Positions 26,926 to 36,015 of a DNA stretch of 64,000 nt are shown in pieces (position 1 is the stretch's first letter; each line of letters begins with the position of its first letter). A program made the position numbers and the translations under genes. Source of the stretch: Micromonospora sediminimaris (GTDB lineage Bacteria; Actinomycetota; Actinomycetes; Mycobacteriales; Micromonosporaceae); the NCBI GenBank assembly GCA_900112325.1, contig FOLJ01000015.1:124001-188000 (forward strand), in the 5' to 3' direction. Below the pieces are notes generated by a model. It searched no databases, was not told where the DNA came from, and saw only the letters and a list, made by a program, of their open reading frames with translations.

Positions 26926-27941
26926 CCAGCCGCCCATCGAGCATTTCCGTTGCGGTGCCCTGGGGGTCCTGGCTGGGGCTCGCCCGTACGCTGCTCGCCA
27001 CCGCGACCGCCGCGACACTTGTGTTCACTGACGCCGACACGCTGTTCACGCCACTTCTCGGCCGGGGACCCGGACCACACTGCACCGGCCTGTCCGACAT
27101 CGGCGCCTTCTGTCTGGCCGGGCCGGAGCATGCGGACCTGGTGCGATGGGCGTGCGTCGCGGTACTGCTGGTGGTGGCGAGCGGGTGGCGACCCCGGTTC
27201 ACCGCCCTGCCGCACTGGTGGATCGCCTTCAGCGTGAGCACCAGCGCGTCCATCCCGGACGGCGGCGAGCAGGTCAACCAGGTACTCACCCTGCTGCTGG
27301 TACCGGTCCTGCTGGCCGACCCCCGCCGCTGGCACTGGCAGCCGTCGCCCCCGGGGGACCGGGTTGTGCGCCCCGGCGGTCGGGGCATGGTGCTGGTCGC
27401 CACGGCGGTCGTCCTGCTCTTCGCGATCCGCCTCCAGGTCGCCGGCATCTACTTCCAGGCGTCGGTGGCCAAGCTCAGCAAGGCGGAGTGGGCCGACGGC
27501 ACCGTGATGTACTACTGGCTCAACCATCACAGCTTCGGCGCCCCCGGCTGGTTGCAACCGGTGACGGACGCCCTGGTGAACCAGCCGGTGTCGGTCGCCC
27601 TGCTGACCTGGACTCCGCTGGCGATCGAGTTCGCCCTGGCCGTCAGCCTGCTGCTGCGTCCGGCCGTACGGTGGTGGCTGCTGCCGTTCGGTGTGCTGCT
27701 GCACGTCGGCATCGCGGTGCTGATGGGGTTGTGGAGCTTCTCGCTGGCCATGATGGCCGCCCAGGTGCTGCTGCTCGTGCCGATGGGGGCGAACCTGCCC
27801 GGCTCGTGGCAGGCAGTCCGGGACCTGGTCGGTCGTCGAGGTGCCCAGCAGCCGGGCGAGGGTGCACCGGGCGCGGTTGCGGAGCCCACCGAGCGGCCGA
27901 AGAAGGACGAACCGGTGCTGGCCGGCCAGCTGTCGCACTGA
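26919..27941 (+). CDS. sdpB: SdpB-like multi-pass membrane protein (HTTM-type)
   Basis: A 340-residue protein with about eight hydrophobic helices. The pattern resembles HTTM (gamma-carboxylase-like) membrane proteins and SdpB: QVAGIYFQASVAKLSKAEWA, then DGTVMYYWLNHHSFG. The start ATG lies inside the end of sdpA (26919-26921), so the two are co-translated. Its role is maturation of the SdpC-type peptide at the membrane. No SdpI-like immunity gene is seen beside it; the hydrophilic tail after residue 300 is low complexity. Confidence 0.85.
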   Translation: MLTSRPSSISVAVPWGSWLGLARTLLATATAATLVFTDADTLFTPLLGRGPGPHCTGLSDIGAFCLAGPEHADLVRWACVAVLLVVASGWRPRFTALPHWWIAFSVSTSASIPDGGEQVNQVLTLLLVPVLLADPRRWHWQPSPPGDRVVRPGGRGMVLVATAVVLLFAIRLQVAGIYFQASVAKLSKAEWADGTVMYYWLNHHSFGAPGWLQPVTDALVNQPVSVALLTWTPLAIEFALAVSLLLRPAVRWWLLPFGVLLHVGIAVLMGLWSFSLAMMAAQVLLLVPMGANLPGSWQAVRDLVGRRGAQQPGEGAPGAVAEPTERPKKDEPVLAGQLSH

Positions 27942-28150
27942 ACACGCGGTGTTCGTACGACGAGGGCGAGCCCGGGTCCGCTGCCGGCTCGCCCGCACCG
28001 ATGCGCCGGCTGCATCGCTGCCGGACGCATCGACTGCCGGTACGCTGCATCGGCGGCCTCAGCCCGTTCCCGCGTGCCGTGGCCACCGTCGTCCAATGGG
28101 CGAATTACCCATCGATCCCCGCACGGGCAGCTGAAAGGTGAACCGACACC

Positions 28151-29440
28151 ATGACGGCGGTACCAGGTGAACTGCCCGCTGCTGCGGATCCGGCGAGCAC
28201 CGGTCAAGCGGCGGAGGACCTACGGACGCTGTTCGGGCAGTCCATTGCCGTCTTCGCCGCACTGGCGGGGCCGAAGCACCTGGTGGAGGCGGCCAACCCG
28301 GCGTTCTTCGCCGCCATCGGCGAGCAACGGGCCCGCACCGGCGTACCGCTCGTGGAGGTGATGCCCGAGTTGGCAGCTCAGGGCTTCATCGCCCTGCTGG
28401 ACGAGGTCTACCGCACGGGTGAGCCCTACACCGGCCGGGACGTCCGGGTCGTGCTGGGCACCGAGCCGCACGCGCGGGAGGCGTACTTCGACTTCACCTA
28501 CGAGCCGCGCCGCGACGCCGACGGCCGCGTGGTCGGCATCGGTGTGATCGGCGTGGAGACCACCCAGGTCAAGCAGGCCCAACGGCTGATGGCCGAGCAC
28601 CACGCCCTGCTGGAGCAGATCGCCCGTCAGGCACCGTTGACCGAGGTGCTCGACGGGATGGCGCGCAGTATCGAGAATCTCGCGCCGCAGGAGATACTCG
28701 TCTCCGTACTGCTCGCCGACCCCGATGGTCGGCACCTGCGGCACGGTGCCGCGCCCAGCCTGCCGGACTTCTACAACCAGGCCATCGACGGGATCGCCAC
28801 CGGTGAGGGCGTCGGATCCTGCGGCACCGCCGCGCACCGGCGGGAGTCGGTGATCGTCACCGACATCGCCGCCGATCCGTTCTGGGCGGACTTCCGCGAC
28901 CTGGCCGGGCGGGCCGGACTGGCCGCCTGCTGGTCCACGCCGATCCTGGCCCGTGACGGCAGCTTGCTGGGCACGTTCGCCATGTACCACCGCACCCCGC
29001 GCGTGCCGCAGGACACCGATCTAGCTCTCGCCCGGATCTTCGCCGGCACTGCGGCGCTGGCCATCGAGCGCCACCACATCGAGCAGGCGAAACTCGCCGC
29101 CGAGGCGCGCGCCAAGGCAGCCCACGACGAACTCGCCAAGGCGGTACGCGCGGAGCGGGGACTTCGTGCCGAGGCCGAGCAGCGGGCCGCCGCCGCCGCG
29201 GAACTCAATGCCCAGATGCGGGCCGCCGCAGCCGCGCAGGCCGCCTCGCCGCACCCGGAGACCTGCCAACTCGGCGGGCCCCAGGAATGCACCGCACCGG
29301 CCGAGATCAAGATCGCCGACTCGTGGGGCGACTCGGCGTGGGGCTGTCCCCGCCATGTCGAGGAGGCCATCCTCAACGTACGGGCGGTCTTCATCGCCAG
29401 CGAGGAACTCGGCGGCCTGGCCGCCTACCTCAACCGCTGA
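28151..29440 (+). CDS. PAS-GAF sensor protein without kinase domain
   Basis: A 429-residue soluble protein. A PAS domain (about 25-145, with AYFDFTYEPRRDADGRVVGI) is followed by a GAF domain (about 165-315, with GVGSCGTAAHRRESVIVTDI and DPFWADFRDLAG). Then comes a charged coiled coil (about 318-375) and a C-terminal piece with three cysteines (ETCQLGGPQECTAP, WGCPRHVEEAILNVRA). No histidine kinase, cyclase or phosphatase output domain is present, so it probably signals by protein-protein contact. AAAGGTGA precedes the ATG. The C-terminal Cys/His set might bind metal; this is speculation. Confidence 0.82.
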   Translation: MTAVPGELPAAADPASTGQAAEDLRTLFGQSIAVFAALAGPKHLVEAANPAFFAAIGEQRARTGVPLVEVMPELAAQGFIALLDEVYRTGEPYTGRDVRVVLGTEPHAREAYFDFTYEPRRDADGRVVGIGVIGVETTQVKQAQRLMAEHHALLEQIARQAPLTEVLDGMARSIENLAPQEILVSVLLADPDGRHLRHGAAPSLPDFYNQAIDGIATGEGVGSCGTAAHRRESVIVTDIAADPFWADFRDLAGRAGLAACWSTPILARDGSLLGTFAMYHRTPRVPQDTDLALARIFAGTAALAIERHHIEQAKLAAEARAKAAHDELAKAVRAERGLRAEAEQRAAAAAELNAQMRAAAAAQAASPHPETCQLGGPQECTAPAEIKIADSWGDSAWGCPRHVEEAILNVRAVFIASEELGGLAAYLNR

Positions 29441-29626
29441 CCCGCCGTTCTGCGACCCTCGTCATCGAAGGTCACCTACCGGCGGTCGGGTCGCTGCTCG
29501 CGGTGGCCACGATCGATGTGGTCCTTTGCGCTGGCCACGGGCCCTGCACGCGTTGTCATATCACCGTGAGTCACCATCTCGACACACCTCTACCCGGCCG
29601 GGCGGCGGGTCACCAACACTCCTCTC

Positions 29627-30043
29627 ATGGAGAGCAGTGGGCGTGAGCGCAGTGACGAGCGTTTTGAGAAGGTGGCCGAGGAGACCTCCGAGACGGTGAC
29701 CCATGCGGCCAGCGTGCTGGAGGAGGAACTCGCGGCGGGCATCGCCAGCGCGCGGCGGCTGGAGGAGAGGCTGAGCGCCGACCGCAGGGTGGACCCGGAG
29801 GCGTTCGACGAGCTGGTGACGCGGGTCCGCACCGACGGGCACGCACTGATCGACACCGTGGTCGCGCAGTTGAAGACCTCCGACGACCGGCGTGGTGAGG
29901 TCATCCGCCGGTACACGTCGGACGCGCACGACGCCCTCGACGGCGTGCTCAACCTCGCGCGGCTGGTGCCGGACATGGCGAACGGGCTGGTCGACCGGCT
30001 CAAGCCGGAGGCCACGCAGCAGCCCGCGCCCTCGGACCGGTAG
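29627..30043 (+). CDS. Hypothetical alpha-helical, coiled-coil protein
   Basis: A 138-residue, highly charged, almost entirely helical protein (VLEEELAAGIASARRLEERL; ALIDTVVAQLKTSDDRRGEV). No signal peptide or membrane helix. Codon bias is strong. It ends 13 nt before the prenyl diphosphate synthase start, so the two probably form an operon. The function is unknown. The start ATG lacks a clear ribosome site; an in-frame later start is possible. Confidence 0.65.
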   Translation: MESSGRERSDERFEKVAEETSETVTHAASVLEEELAAGIASARRLEERLSADRRVDPEAFDELVTRVRTDGHALIDTVVAQLKTSDDRRGEVIRRYTSDAHDALDGVLNLARLVPDMANGLVDRLKPEATQQPAPSDR

Positions 30044-30056
30044 CCGGACCACCGGC

Positions 30057-31082
30057 GTGGCCGGCGGTCATGTCACGCAGATGCTGGAGCGCTATCGCTC
30101 TCTCGCGATCGACGCGCTCCTCGCTGGCGTGCCGTCGGGCGGCCCGCATTACCTCTATGACCTGGTGAGCGAGTACCCGCGGCGTTGGGGCAAGGGGCTG
30201 CGTGCCGCCCTCTGCCTCGCGGCCTGCCGAACTTTCGGCGGCACGCTGTCGGTGGGACTCAACGCCGCGGTGACCGTGGAACTGTTTCACAACGCGTTCC
30301 TCATTCATGACGACATCCAGGACGAGAGCGAGCAGCGGCGCGGAGCAGAGACCCTGCACGGCGAGTACGGGGTCGGTGTCGCGCTCAACGTGGGGAACAT
30401 GACGAACCTGCTCGCGTTGCAGCGGCTCGCCGCCAACCGTCGGGCCCTCGGCTCCGGGATCGCCTGGCGGCTGTTTGAAGAGACCCAACTCATGCTGCGT
30501 CACTCGTTGGAGGGGCAGGCGATCGAGGTCGGTTGGATCCGGGACAACGTCTGCGACCTCGACGGGGACGACTACTACCGGATGTGTCTGAAGAAGACCT
30601 CCTGGTACACCTGCATCTACCCGTGCCGTACCGGCATCCTGGTCGCCACCGGTCCGCATGACGCGGTCGACGTCCTCGACCGGTACGGCTGGTATCTCGG
30701 TGCCGCCTTCCAGATCCAGGACGACGCGCTCAACCTCGTCGGGGACTTCGCCCGGTACGGCAAGGAGATCGCGGGTGACCTCTGGGAGGGCAAGCGGACG
30801 CTGATCCTCATCGACTTCATGCGGCGGTGCACCGGGGACGAACGCGAGCGGCTCGTCGCGTTCCTGCGCCGCACCCGGGCGCAGCGCACGGCGGCCGAGG
30901 TGCGTTGGCTGCACGGGCGACTGCTCGCCTACGAGTGTGTCGAGTCTGCCCGCCGCAGCGCCCGTGACCTGGCCGCCGCCGCTTTCCGGGAAGGACAGCG
31001 GGCGTTGGGGCCGGCGGCCGAGACCGAGGACGGGCGATTCCTGCTTGGCCTACCGGAGTACGTCGTGGAGCGCAGCCGGTAG
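30057..31082 (+). CDS. Trans-polyprenyl diphosphate synthase (probable GGPP/FPP synthase)
   Basis: A 341-residue all-helical enzyme. The first Asp-rich motif is atypical: HDDIQDE (Asp85, Asp86, Asp89, DDxxD). The second is QDDALNLVGD (Asp222/223), with the basic RRWGKGLRA substrate site at about 42-50. It condenses isopentenyl diphosphate with allylic diphosphates. Residues before the first Asp motif (ELFHNAFLIH) suggest a medium chain, C15-C20; chain length is inferred. It might feed carotenoids for the rhodopsins 10 kb away, but no carotenoid gene is adjacent. Start is GTG 30057 or ATG 30081. Confidence 0.88.
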   Translation: MAGGHVTQMLERYRSLAIDALLAGVPSGGPHYLYDLVSEYPRRWGKGLRAALCLAACRTFGGTLSVGLNAAVTVELFHNAFLIHDDIQDESEQRRGAETLHGEYGVGVALNVGNMTNLLALQRLAANRRALGSGIAWRLFEETQLMLRHSLEGQAIEVGWIRDNVCDLDGDDYYRMCLKKTSWYTCIYPCRTGILVATGPHDAVDVLDRYGWYLGAAFQIQDDALNLVGDFARYGKEIAGDLWEGKRTLILIDFMRRCTGDERERLVAFLRRTRAQRTAAEVRWLHGRLLAYECVESARRSARDLAAAAFREGQRALGPAAETEDGRFLLGLPEYVVERSR

Positions 31083-31092
31083 CGACAGGTGC

Positions 31093-32157
31093 TCAACCTG
31101 AGGCCCCGGGCGGTGCCGTGCTCCGACGGACCTTGAGGGTGGTGCCCAACTCCAGGCCGACCTGCGACGCCCGCTCCCCACGACCGAGCGCGAGCGCCAG
31201 TTCGGTGGCGGTGACGGCCATCTCGGTCAGCGGCTGGTGGATGGTGGTCAGCGGCGGGTCGACCAGGTCCGCCAGGGGCAGATCGTCGAAGCCCACCACG
31301 CTCAGGTCGATCGGGATCCGCATCCCCAACCGCCGTGCCGCCTGGTAGACGCCGAACGCCTGCAGGTCGTTGGCCGCGAAGATCGCCGTCGGACGGTCGG
31401 GGCGGTTCAGCAGGTCGAGCGCGGCCGTCTCGCCACCTTCCCGGGACAGTTCGGCACGAACGATCAGGTCGCCGCTCAGGCCGGCGGCGTCGCACGCGGC
31501 ACGGTAACCGTCCAGCCGGGCCCGGCAGCACAGGATCCCTTCGGGCGCGGCGATCATCGCGATCCGCCGGTGGCCCAGTCCGATCAGGTGCCGGGCCGCG
31601 GACCGACCTCCGGCCCAGTTCGTCGCTCCCACGAAGGGAACATCGTCCGGCAGTTCGACAGTGGGGTCGAAGACCACGAACGGGATACCACGAGCGCGAA
31701 GCTGGTTGCGCTGCTCCTCGTCCAACTGCGCCACCGTCACGAGGCAGTCCGGACGGCGGGAGAGAGTGTCGTCGATCCAGTAGCGGATCGCGCTGCGCTG
31801 CGGGCCGAACTCCGTCAGGATGACGCCCACACCGTGCTGTCGAGCGACGCGCTCCACCCCTCGGATGATCTGCACGCCCCACATGTCCTCGATCTCGTCG
31901 AAGACAAGCTCCATCATGTTGGACCGGGCGGCCGGCGACGACCTGCGATAGCCGTGTTGGTTGATCGCGGCTTCGACGCGCGCCCGGGTCTGTGCCGCCA
32001 CACCGGACCGGCCATTTATGACCTTGGAAACGGTCGGCACCGAGACACCGGCGGACTCGGCGATGGCGGCGATCGTCACCGGTCGCAACGGATCGCCGAG
32101 TTGCGGCTCCAGGTCAACGGACTGCTCGCTCGACTCGGCGCGCGTCAACCTGGCCAC
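31093..32157 (-). CDS. LacI-family transcriptional repressor
   Basis: A 354-residue protein. The N-terminal HTH (VTIAAIAESAGVSVPTVSKV, then INGRSGV) starts near residue 27 after a variable leader. A periplasmic-binding-protein-like sugar domain follows, with IFAANDLQAFGVYQAA and LSVVGFDDLPLADLVDPPLT. It is divergent from the cellulase at 32645 with operator-like palindromes between them, so it is the likely regulator of that gene, responding to a plant-sugar inducer. Confidence 0.93.
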   Translation of the reverse strand: MARLTRAESSEQSVDLEPQLGDPLRPVTIAAIAESAGVSVPTVSKVINGRSGVAAQTRARVEAAINQHGYRRSSPAARSNMMELVFDEIEDMWGVQIIRGVERVARQHGVGVILTEFGPQRSAIRYWIDDTLSRRPDCLVTVAQLDEEQRNQLRARGIPFVVFDPTVELPDDVPFVGATNWAGGRSAARHLIGLGHRRIAMIAAPEGILCCRARLDGYRAACDAAGLSGDLIVRAELSREGGETAALDLLNRPDRPTAIFAANDLQAFGVYQAARRLGMRIPIDLSVVGFDDLPLADLVDPPLTTIHQPLTEMAVTATELALALGRGERASQVGLELGTTLKVRRSTAPPGASG

Positions 32158-32349
32158 CTTCTCACCGATCCCTAGTGGCCGCGGGGCCCGCGTCGGCCAT
32201 CGCCGAGCGGCCGATGGCCGCTACACCGTTCAGGGCGCAAGGATAACCGTTCAGTCCAGCGTCGGGGGTGGCGCCGCCGGGCGTACCGCGCCGGCACTAC
32301 CCCGGACCCGAGGCAGTCGCACCCGGCGCTCTCATTGACGTCGATCGAA

Positions 32350-32403
32350 GAAAGTTGTAACGTCTCGCCCGGAAACTTTCTGGGCTGCGATGTCGAAAGT
32401 TTC
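32350..32403. promoter_or_regulatory. Cluster of GAAA(C/G)TTTC operator-like palindromes
   Basis: GAAACTTTC at 32372-32380 and GAAAGTTTC at 32395-32403 are complete inverted repeats, and GAAAGTTGT at 32350-32358 is a partial third. Starts are 22 and 23 nt apart, about two helical turns, so all face the same side of the helix. GAAA-N-TTTC palindromes are typical LacI-family sites in actinomycete glycosidase genes. They lie in the 487-nt gap between the LacI gene and the cellulase; the rest of that gap shows no gene. Confidence 0.7.
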
Positions 32404-32644
32404 CTCGCGGGAGTTCCAGGGCTCGTCGCGGACGTCAGGGCAGCGTCCGCATATTCCCTCACCCTTCGTTGCGCGCGGCCGGGTACCCATCGGTACGCCA
32501 ACCACCGCGCATCCCGGCCGTGACGGCTAGAAGGCCCGAGTCTTCGTACGCCAAGCCCCTGTGCTGGTAGCCCGTCCGCCGAAAGCACGAACCGGCGGAA
32601 CGGCCGGTCCACGACACGGGCGCCACTATGGCGAGGAGTTGCTG

Positions 32645-34747
32645 ATGAGTTCGCAGAACAGACGAAGGACCCTCTGGCGGGCTGGCCTGGTCGCCGGCTC
32701 GGTCGCCGCGCTGACGCTGGCGGGGACGATGGTGACCGGCAGCGCCCAGGCTGCGGCCGGCTGCCGGGTGGCATACGACGTCTCGTCCCAGTGGCCGGGC
32801 GGTTTCACCGCCAATGTGAACGTGACGAATCTCGGTGACCCGATCAACGGCTGGGAGCTGGCGTGGACGTTCCCCTCCGGCCAGCGGGTGACCCATGCCT
32901 GGAACGCGACGGTCGCCACGTCGGGTAGCCAGGTCACCGCGACGAACATGAGCTACAACGCCGCCGTCGGCACGAACGCCACGGTCTCGTTCGGCTTCAA
33001 CGGATCCTGGACGGGGAGCAACACCGCACCGACCTCGTTCACGTTGAACGGGGTCGCATGCACCGGGAATGTCGGCCCCTCGCCGACGCCCAGCGTCTCC
33101 CCGACCGTCTCCCCGACCGCGTCACCCACGGTCTCGCCGACGGTGACCCCACCTCCCGGCAACCGGATGCAGATGGTGGCGGCGATGCAGCCCGGCTGGA
33201 ACCTGGGCAACACCCTTGATGCCATTCCCGACGAGACCGCCTGGGGCAACCCGCTGACCACCCGGGAGATGCTGCGCCACATCAGGTCACAGGGCTACAA
33301 GAGCATCCGGCTGCCGATCACCTGGAGCAACCACCACGGGCCGGCACCGGACTACACCATCGACCCGGCCTGGCTGGACCGCGTCCGCGAGATCGTCGAC
33401 TGGTCCCTGGCGGAGGACCTCTACGTGATGATCAACCTGCATCACGACTCCTGGCAGTGGATCAACGCCTACCCCACCGACCGTACGAACGTGATGGCCC
33501 GGTACCAGGCACTGTGGAGCCAACTCGCCGACACGTTCCGCAGCCACTCGTCGAAGCTGGTCTTCGAGAGCATCAACGAGCCCCAGTTCACCGGCACGTC
33601 CTCCGACGCCGAGAGCGACCAGGTCCTGCACGAGCTGAATCTGGCATTCGTCCGCCTGGTACGCCAGTCCGGTGGAAACAACGCCACCCGTCTGCTGGTG
33701 CTGCCCACCTTGCACACCAGCGGTGAGCAGGCCCGGATGGACGCGTTGCTGACCACGTTCGACGAGCTTGACGACCCCAACCTCGTCGCCACCATTCACT
33801 TCTACGGCTGGTGGCCGTTCAGCGTCAACATCGCCGGCGGCACCCGCTACGACAGCAACGTCGAGCAGGACATCATCGGCACCTTCGACCGGGCGTACAA
33901 CACGTTCGTGTCCCGCGACATCCCGGTGATCATCGGCGAGTGGGCCCTGCTCAGCTACGACTACACCCGGCCGGGCATCATCCAACGGGGCGAACTGCTG
34001 AAGTTCTTCGAGGCCGTCGGCCACCACGCCCGCATCCGGAAGCTCACCACCATGCTGTGGGACGCGGGTTCATTCCTGCACCGACCCGAGCTGCGCTGGC
34101 GGGACCAGGGCATATACGAGTTGATGATGGCGAGCCTGACGACCCGCTCCGCCACCGCTTCCACCGATCAGATCTACGTACCCCGCACGGGCGACATCAC
34201 CAGCAGGTCGCTCACCCTCAACCTGAACGGCACCTCGTTCCAGAGCCTCTGGCACGGCAGCACCCGACTGACCAGCGGCACCGACTACTCCGTCTCCGGC
34301 AGCACCCTCACGCTGACCCGGGCGGCCGTCACCCGGTTGGCCGGCAACCGGGCCACCGGCGTCAACGCCACCATCGAGGCTCGCTTCTCCCAAGGCGTGC
34401 CGTGGCGGATCAGCATCATCAGCTACGACCCGCCCACCCAGACCGCAGCCACCGGCACGACCAGCGGGTTCACAATTCCCACCCAGTTCCGCGGTGACCA
34501 ACTCGCCACCATGGAAGCCGAGTACGCCGACGGCAACGCCGCCGGACCGGCCAACTGGACCACGTACAAGGAGTTCTGGAGCAGCTTCCGGCCCGACTAC
34601 AGCGCCAACACCATCCTCCTGACGCCCGAGTTCTTCGCCGAGGTCAACGACGGCGCTGTTACCCTCACCTTCCACTTCTGGAGCGGCACGCAGATCACGT
34701 ACCGGCTGACGAAGTCCGGCAACTCGATCACCGGCAGCCCGGCCTGA
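32645..34747 (+). CDS. Secreted endoglucanase: CBM2 - GH5 - X2-like domains
   Basis: A 700-residue protein. Signal peptide (about 1-36, ends TGSAQAAA). Cellulose-binding CBM2 (about 37-138) with conserved surface Trp residues and terminal cysteines (GCRVAYDVSSQWPGGFTANV, then GVACTG). Ser/Pro/Thr linker (about 141-170). GH5 catalytic domain (about 175-500): acid/base Glu312 in INEPQF and nucleophile Glu432 in IIGEWAL. C-terminal Ig-like X2-type modules (about 510-700). It cuts beta-1,4-glucan outside the cell. The ATG at 32645 has AGGAG 8 nt upstream. Regulation by the divergent LacI protein is likely. Confidence 0.94.
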   Translation: MSSQNRRRTLWRAGLVAGSVAALTLAGTMVTGSAQAAAGCRVAYDVSSQWPGGFTANVNVTNLGDPINGWELAWTFPSGQRVTHAWNATVATSGSQVTATNMSYNAAVGTNATVSFGFNGSWTGSNTAPTSFTLNGVACTGNVGPSPTPSVSPTVSPTASPTVSPTVTPPPGNRMQMVAAMQPGWNLGNTLDAIPDETAWGNPLTTREMLRHIRSQGYKSIRLPITWSNHHGPAPDYTIDPAWLDRVREIVDWSLAEDLYVMINLHHDSWQWINAYPTDRTNVMARYQALWSQLADTFRSHSSKLVFESINEPQFTGTSSDAESDQVLHELNLAFVRLVRQSGGNNATRLLVLPTLHTSGEQARMDALLTTFDELDDPNLVATIHFYGWWPFSVNIAGGTRYDSNVEQDIIGTFDRAYNTFVSRDIPVIIGEWALLSYDYTRPGIIQRGELLKFFEAVGHHARIRKLTTMLWDAGSFLHRPELRWRDQGIYELMMASLTTRSATASTDQIYVPRTGDITSRSLTLNLNGTSFQSLWHGSTRLTSGTDYSVSGSTLTLTRAAVTRLAGNRATGVNATIEARFSQGVPWRISIISYDPPTQTAATGTTSGFTIPTQFRGDQLATMEAEYADGNAAGPANWTTYKEFWSSFRPDYSANTILLTPEFFAEVNDGAVTLTFHFWSGTQITYRLTKSGNSITGSPA

Positions 34748-34759
34748 CCATTGCGCGGT

Positions 34760-34789
34760 GTGGCCGGTGCGGAGTCCCGCACCGGCCAC
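34760..34789. terminator. Bidirectional stem-loop terminator between convergent genes
   Basis: GTGGCCGGTGCGG (34760-34772) is perfectly complementary to CCGCACCGGCCAC (34777-34789) with a 4-nt loop. It sits 12 nt after the cellulase stop and 17 nt after the end of the convergent binding-protein gene, so it can stop both transcripts. Confidence 0.85.
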
Positions 34790-34806
34790 GCCGGGCACCG
34801 CCGAGG

Positions 34807-36015
34807 TCAACCGCCGAGAGTGGCAAGTTCCGAGACGACGACGTTGGTCAGGGCCCGCCCGTCCCGGCGGACCTGACGGAGATACCACTTCTGGATCGGT
34901 GCGTGCGTGGACTTCGCGAACTGCCAGGGCCCACGAGGGCTGTTGAGCTGCCCGAGGCCGGCGATCGCGGCGTTGATCTGCTGCGGGGTGGGGTTCGTGC
35001 CCGCCGCGGCGATCGCCCGGTCCAGCACGGCTGCCGCGTCGTACGACGCCATCACGATCGACGTGGGCACCCGGCCCGGGTAGGCCGCGTTCCAGGCGGC
35101 GACGAATTCCCGGTTGGCCGCGTTGTCGAGGTCGGGCGAGTAGTTCAACCCGTTGTAGATGCCCTCGGCCGCGTCGCCCTGCTCGACCAGGCTCGCCGGC
35201 TCGGTGACGAAACCCGCCGCGTAGAGCGGCAGGTCGGCGACGGGGGATTCGGCGTACTGCTTGACGAAGGTGATGGCGTTCTGCGCGTCGAAGAAGCAGT
35301 AGACCGCCTCGGCGCCGGACTCGGCGATCTCGTCCAGGTACGGCCCGAAGTCCTCGGTGACCGGGAACGGGCTGAAGACGGCCTTGCCGCCTGGGTTGGC
35401 CAGTCGGCCACCGAGGTCGGTGAAGGTGTCGACGAACCCGCGCAACTCGTCGCGACCGCTCTGGAAGTCCGGCCCGATGGCGTAGACGCTGCCCTGCCCC
35501 ACCTCCTGCTTGACGAACGGGGCCATCGCCACACCGGGCTCGACGGAGATCAGGTTGGTGTGCCAGACGTACGTCACGTCGGTCAACGCCGGCCGCCCCA
35601 GCGCACCTACCAGCGGAACCTTGTGCTGATCGATGAGCGGAAGGATGGCGGCGACGCTACCGCCGTTGATGATGCCGGTGATCGCCGAGACTCGATCCTG
35701 CTCCAGCAGCTTCGTCGCGGATTCGACGGTCACGTCCCGTTCGTATCCCTCGTCGGCGACGATCAGCTCGGCCGGGTGACCGCCCAACTGCCCGCCACGC
35801 ATGTCGAGGTAGAGCTGGAAGCCGTCGCGCAACTCGGAGCCCGGGGCCTCAAGCGACCCGGCCAGGGCGGTGATCATTCCGATCTTGATGGTCTGCCGCT
35901 CCGGCTCCGACCCGCCGTCACAGCCGGCGGTGACGGCGACCAGCACCCCGGTCAGCAGGGCTGCGCCGAGCCGTCGGGCGGTTGAGGCGCGTCGGGTGGG
36001 GTGGCTGGCGTTCAC
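34807..36015 (-). CDS. Substrate-binding lipoprotein, branched-chain amino-acid/urea type
   Basis: A 402-residue lipoprotein: signal peptide with lipobox VTAGC (about residues 28-32), then a type I periplasmic-binding fold of the Leu/Ile/Val-binding family (IKIGMITALAGSLEAPGSEL; LVGALGRPALTDVTYVWHTN; VMASYDAAAVLDRAIAAAGT). No permease or ATPase gene is adjacent. The GTG start overlaps the stop of the roadblock gene (GTGA, 36012-36015), so it is translationally coupled to a signalling module rather than a transporter. It may serve as a ligand sensor for the kinase upstream; this is inference. Confidence 0.9.
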   Translation of the reverse strand: MNASHPTRRASTARRLGAALLTGVLVAVTAGCDGGSEPERQTIKIGMITALAGSLEAPGSELRDGFQLYLDMRGGQLGGHPAELIVADEGYERDVTVESATKLLEQDRVSAITGIINGGSVAAILPLIDQHKVPLVGALGRPALTDVTYVWHTNLISVEPGVAMAPFVKQEVGQGSVYAIGPDFQSGRDELRGFVDTFTDLGGRLANPGGKAVFSPFPVTEDFGPYLDEIAESGAEAVYCFFDAQNAITFVKQYAESPVADLPLYAAGFVTEPASLVEQGDAAEGIYNGLNYSPDLDNAANREFVAAWNAAYPGRVPTSIVMASYDAAAVLDRAIAAAGTNPTPQQINAAIAGLGQLNSPRGPWQFAKSTHAPIQKWYLRQVRRDGRALTNVVVSELATLGG

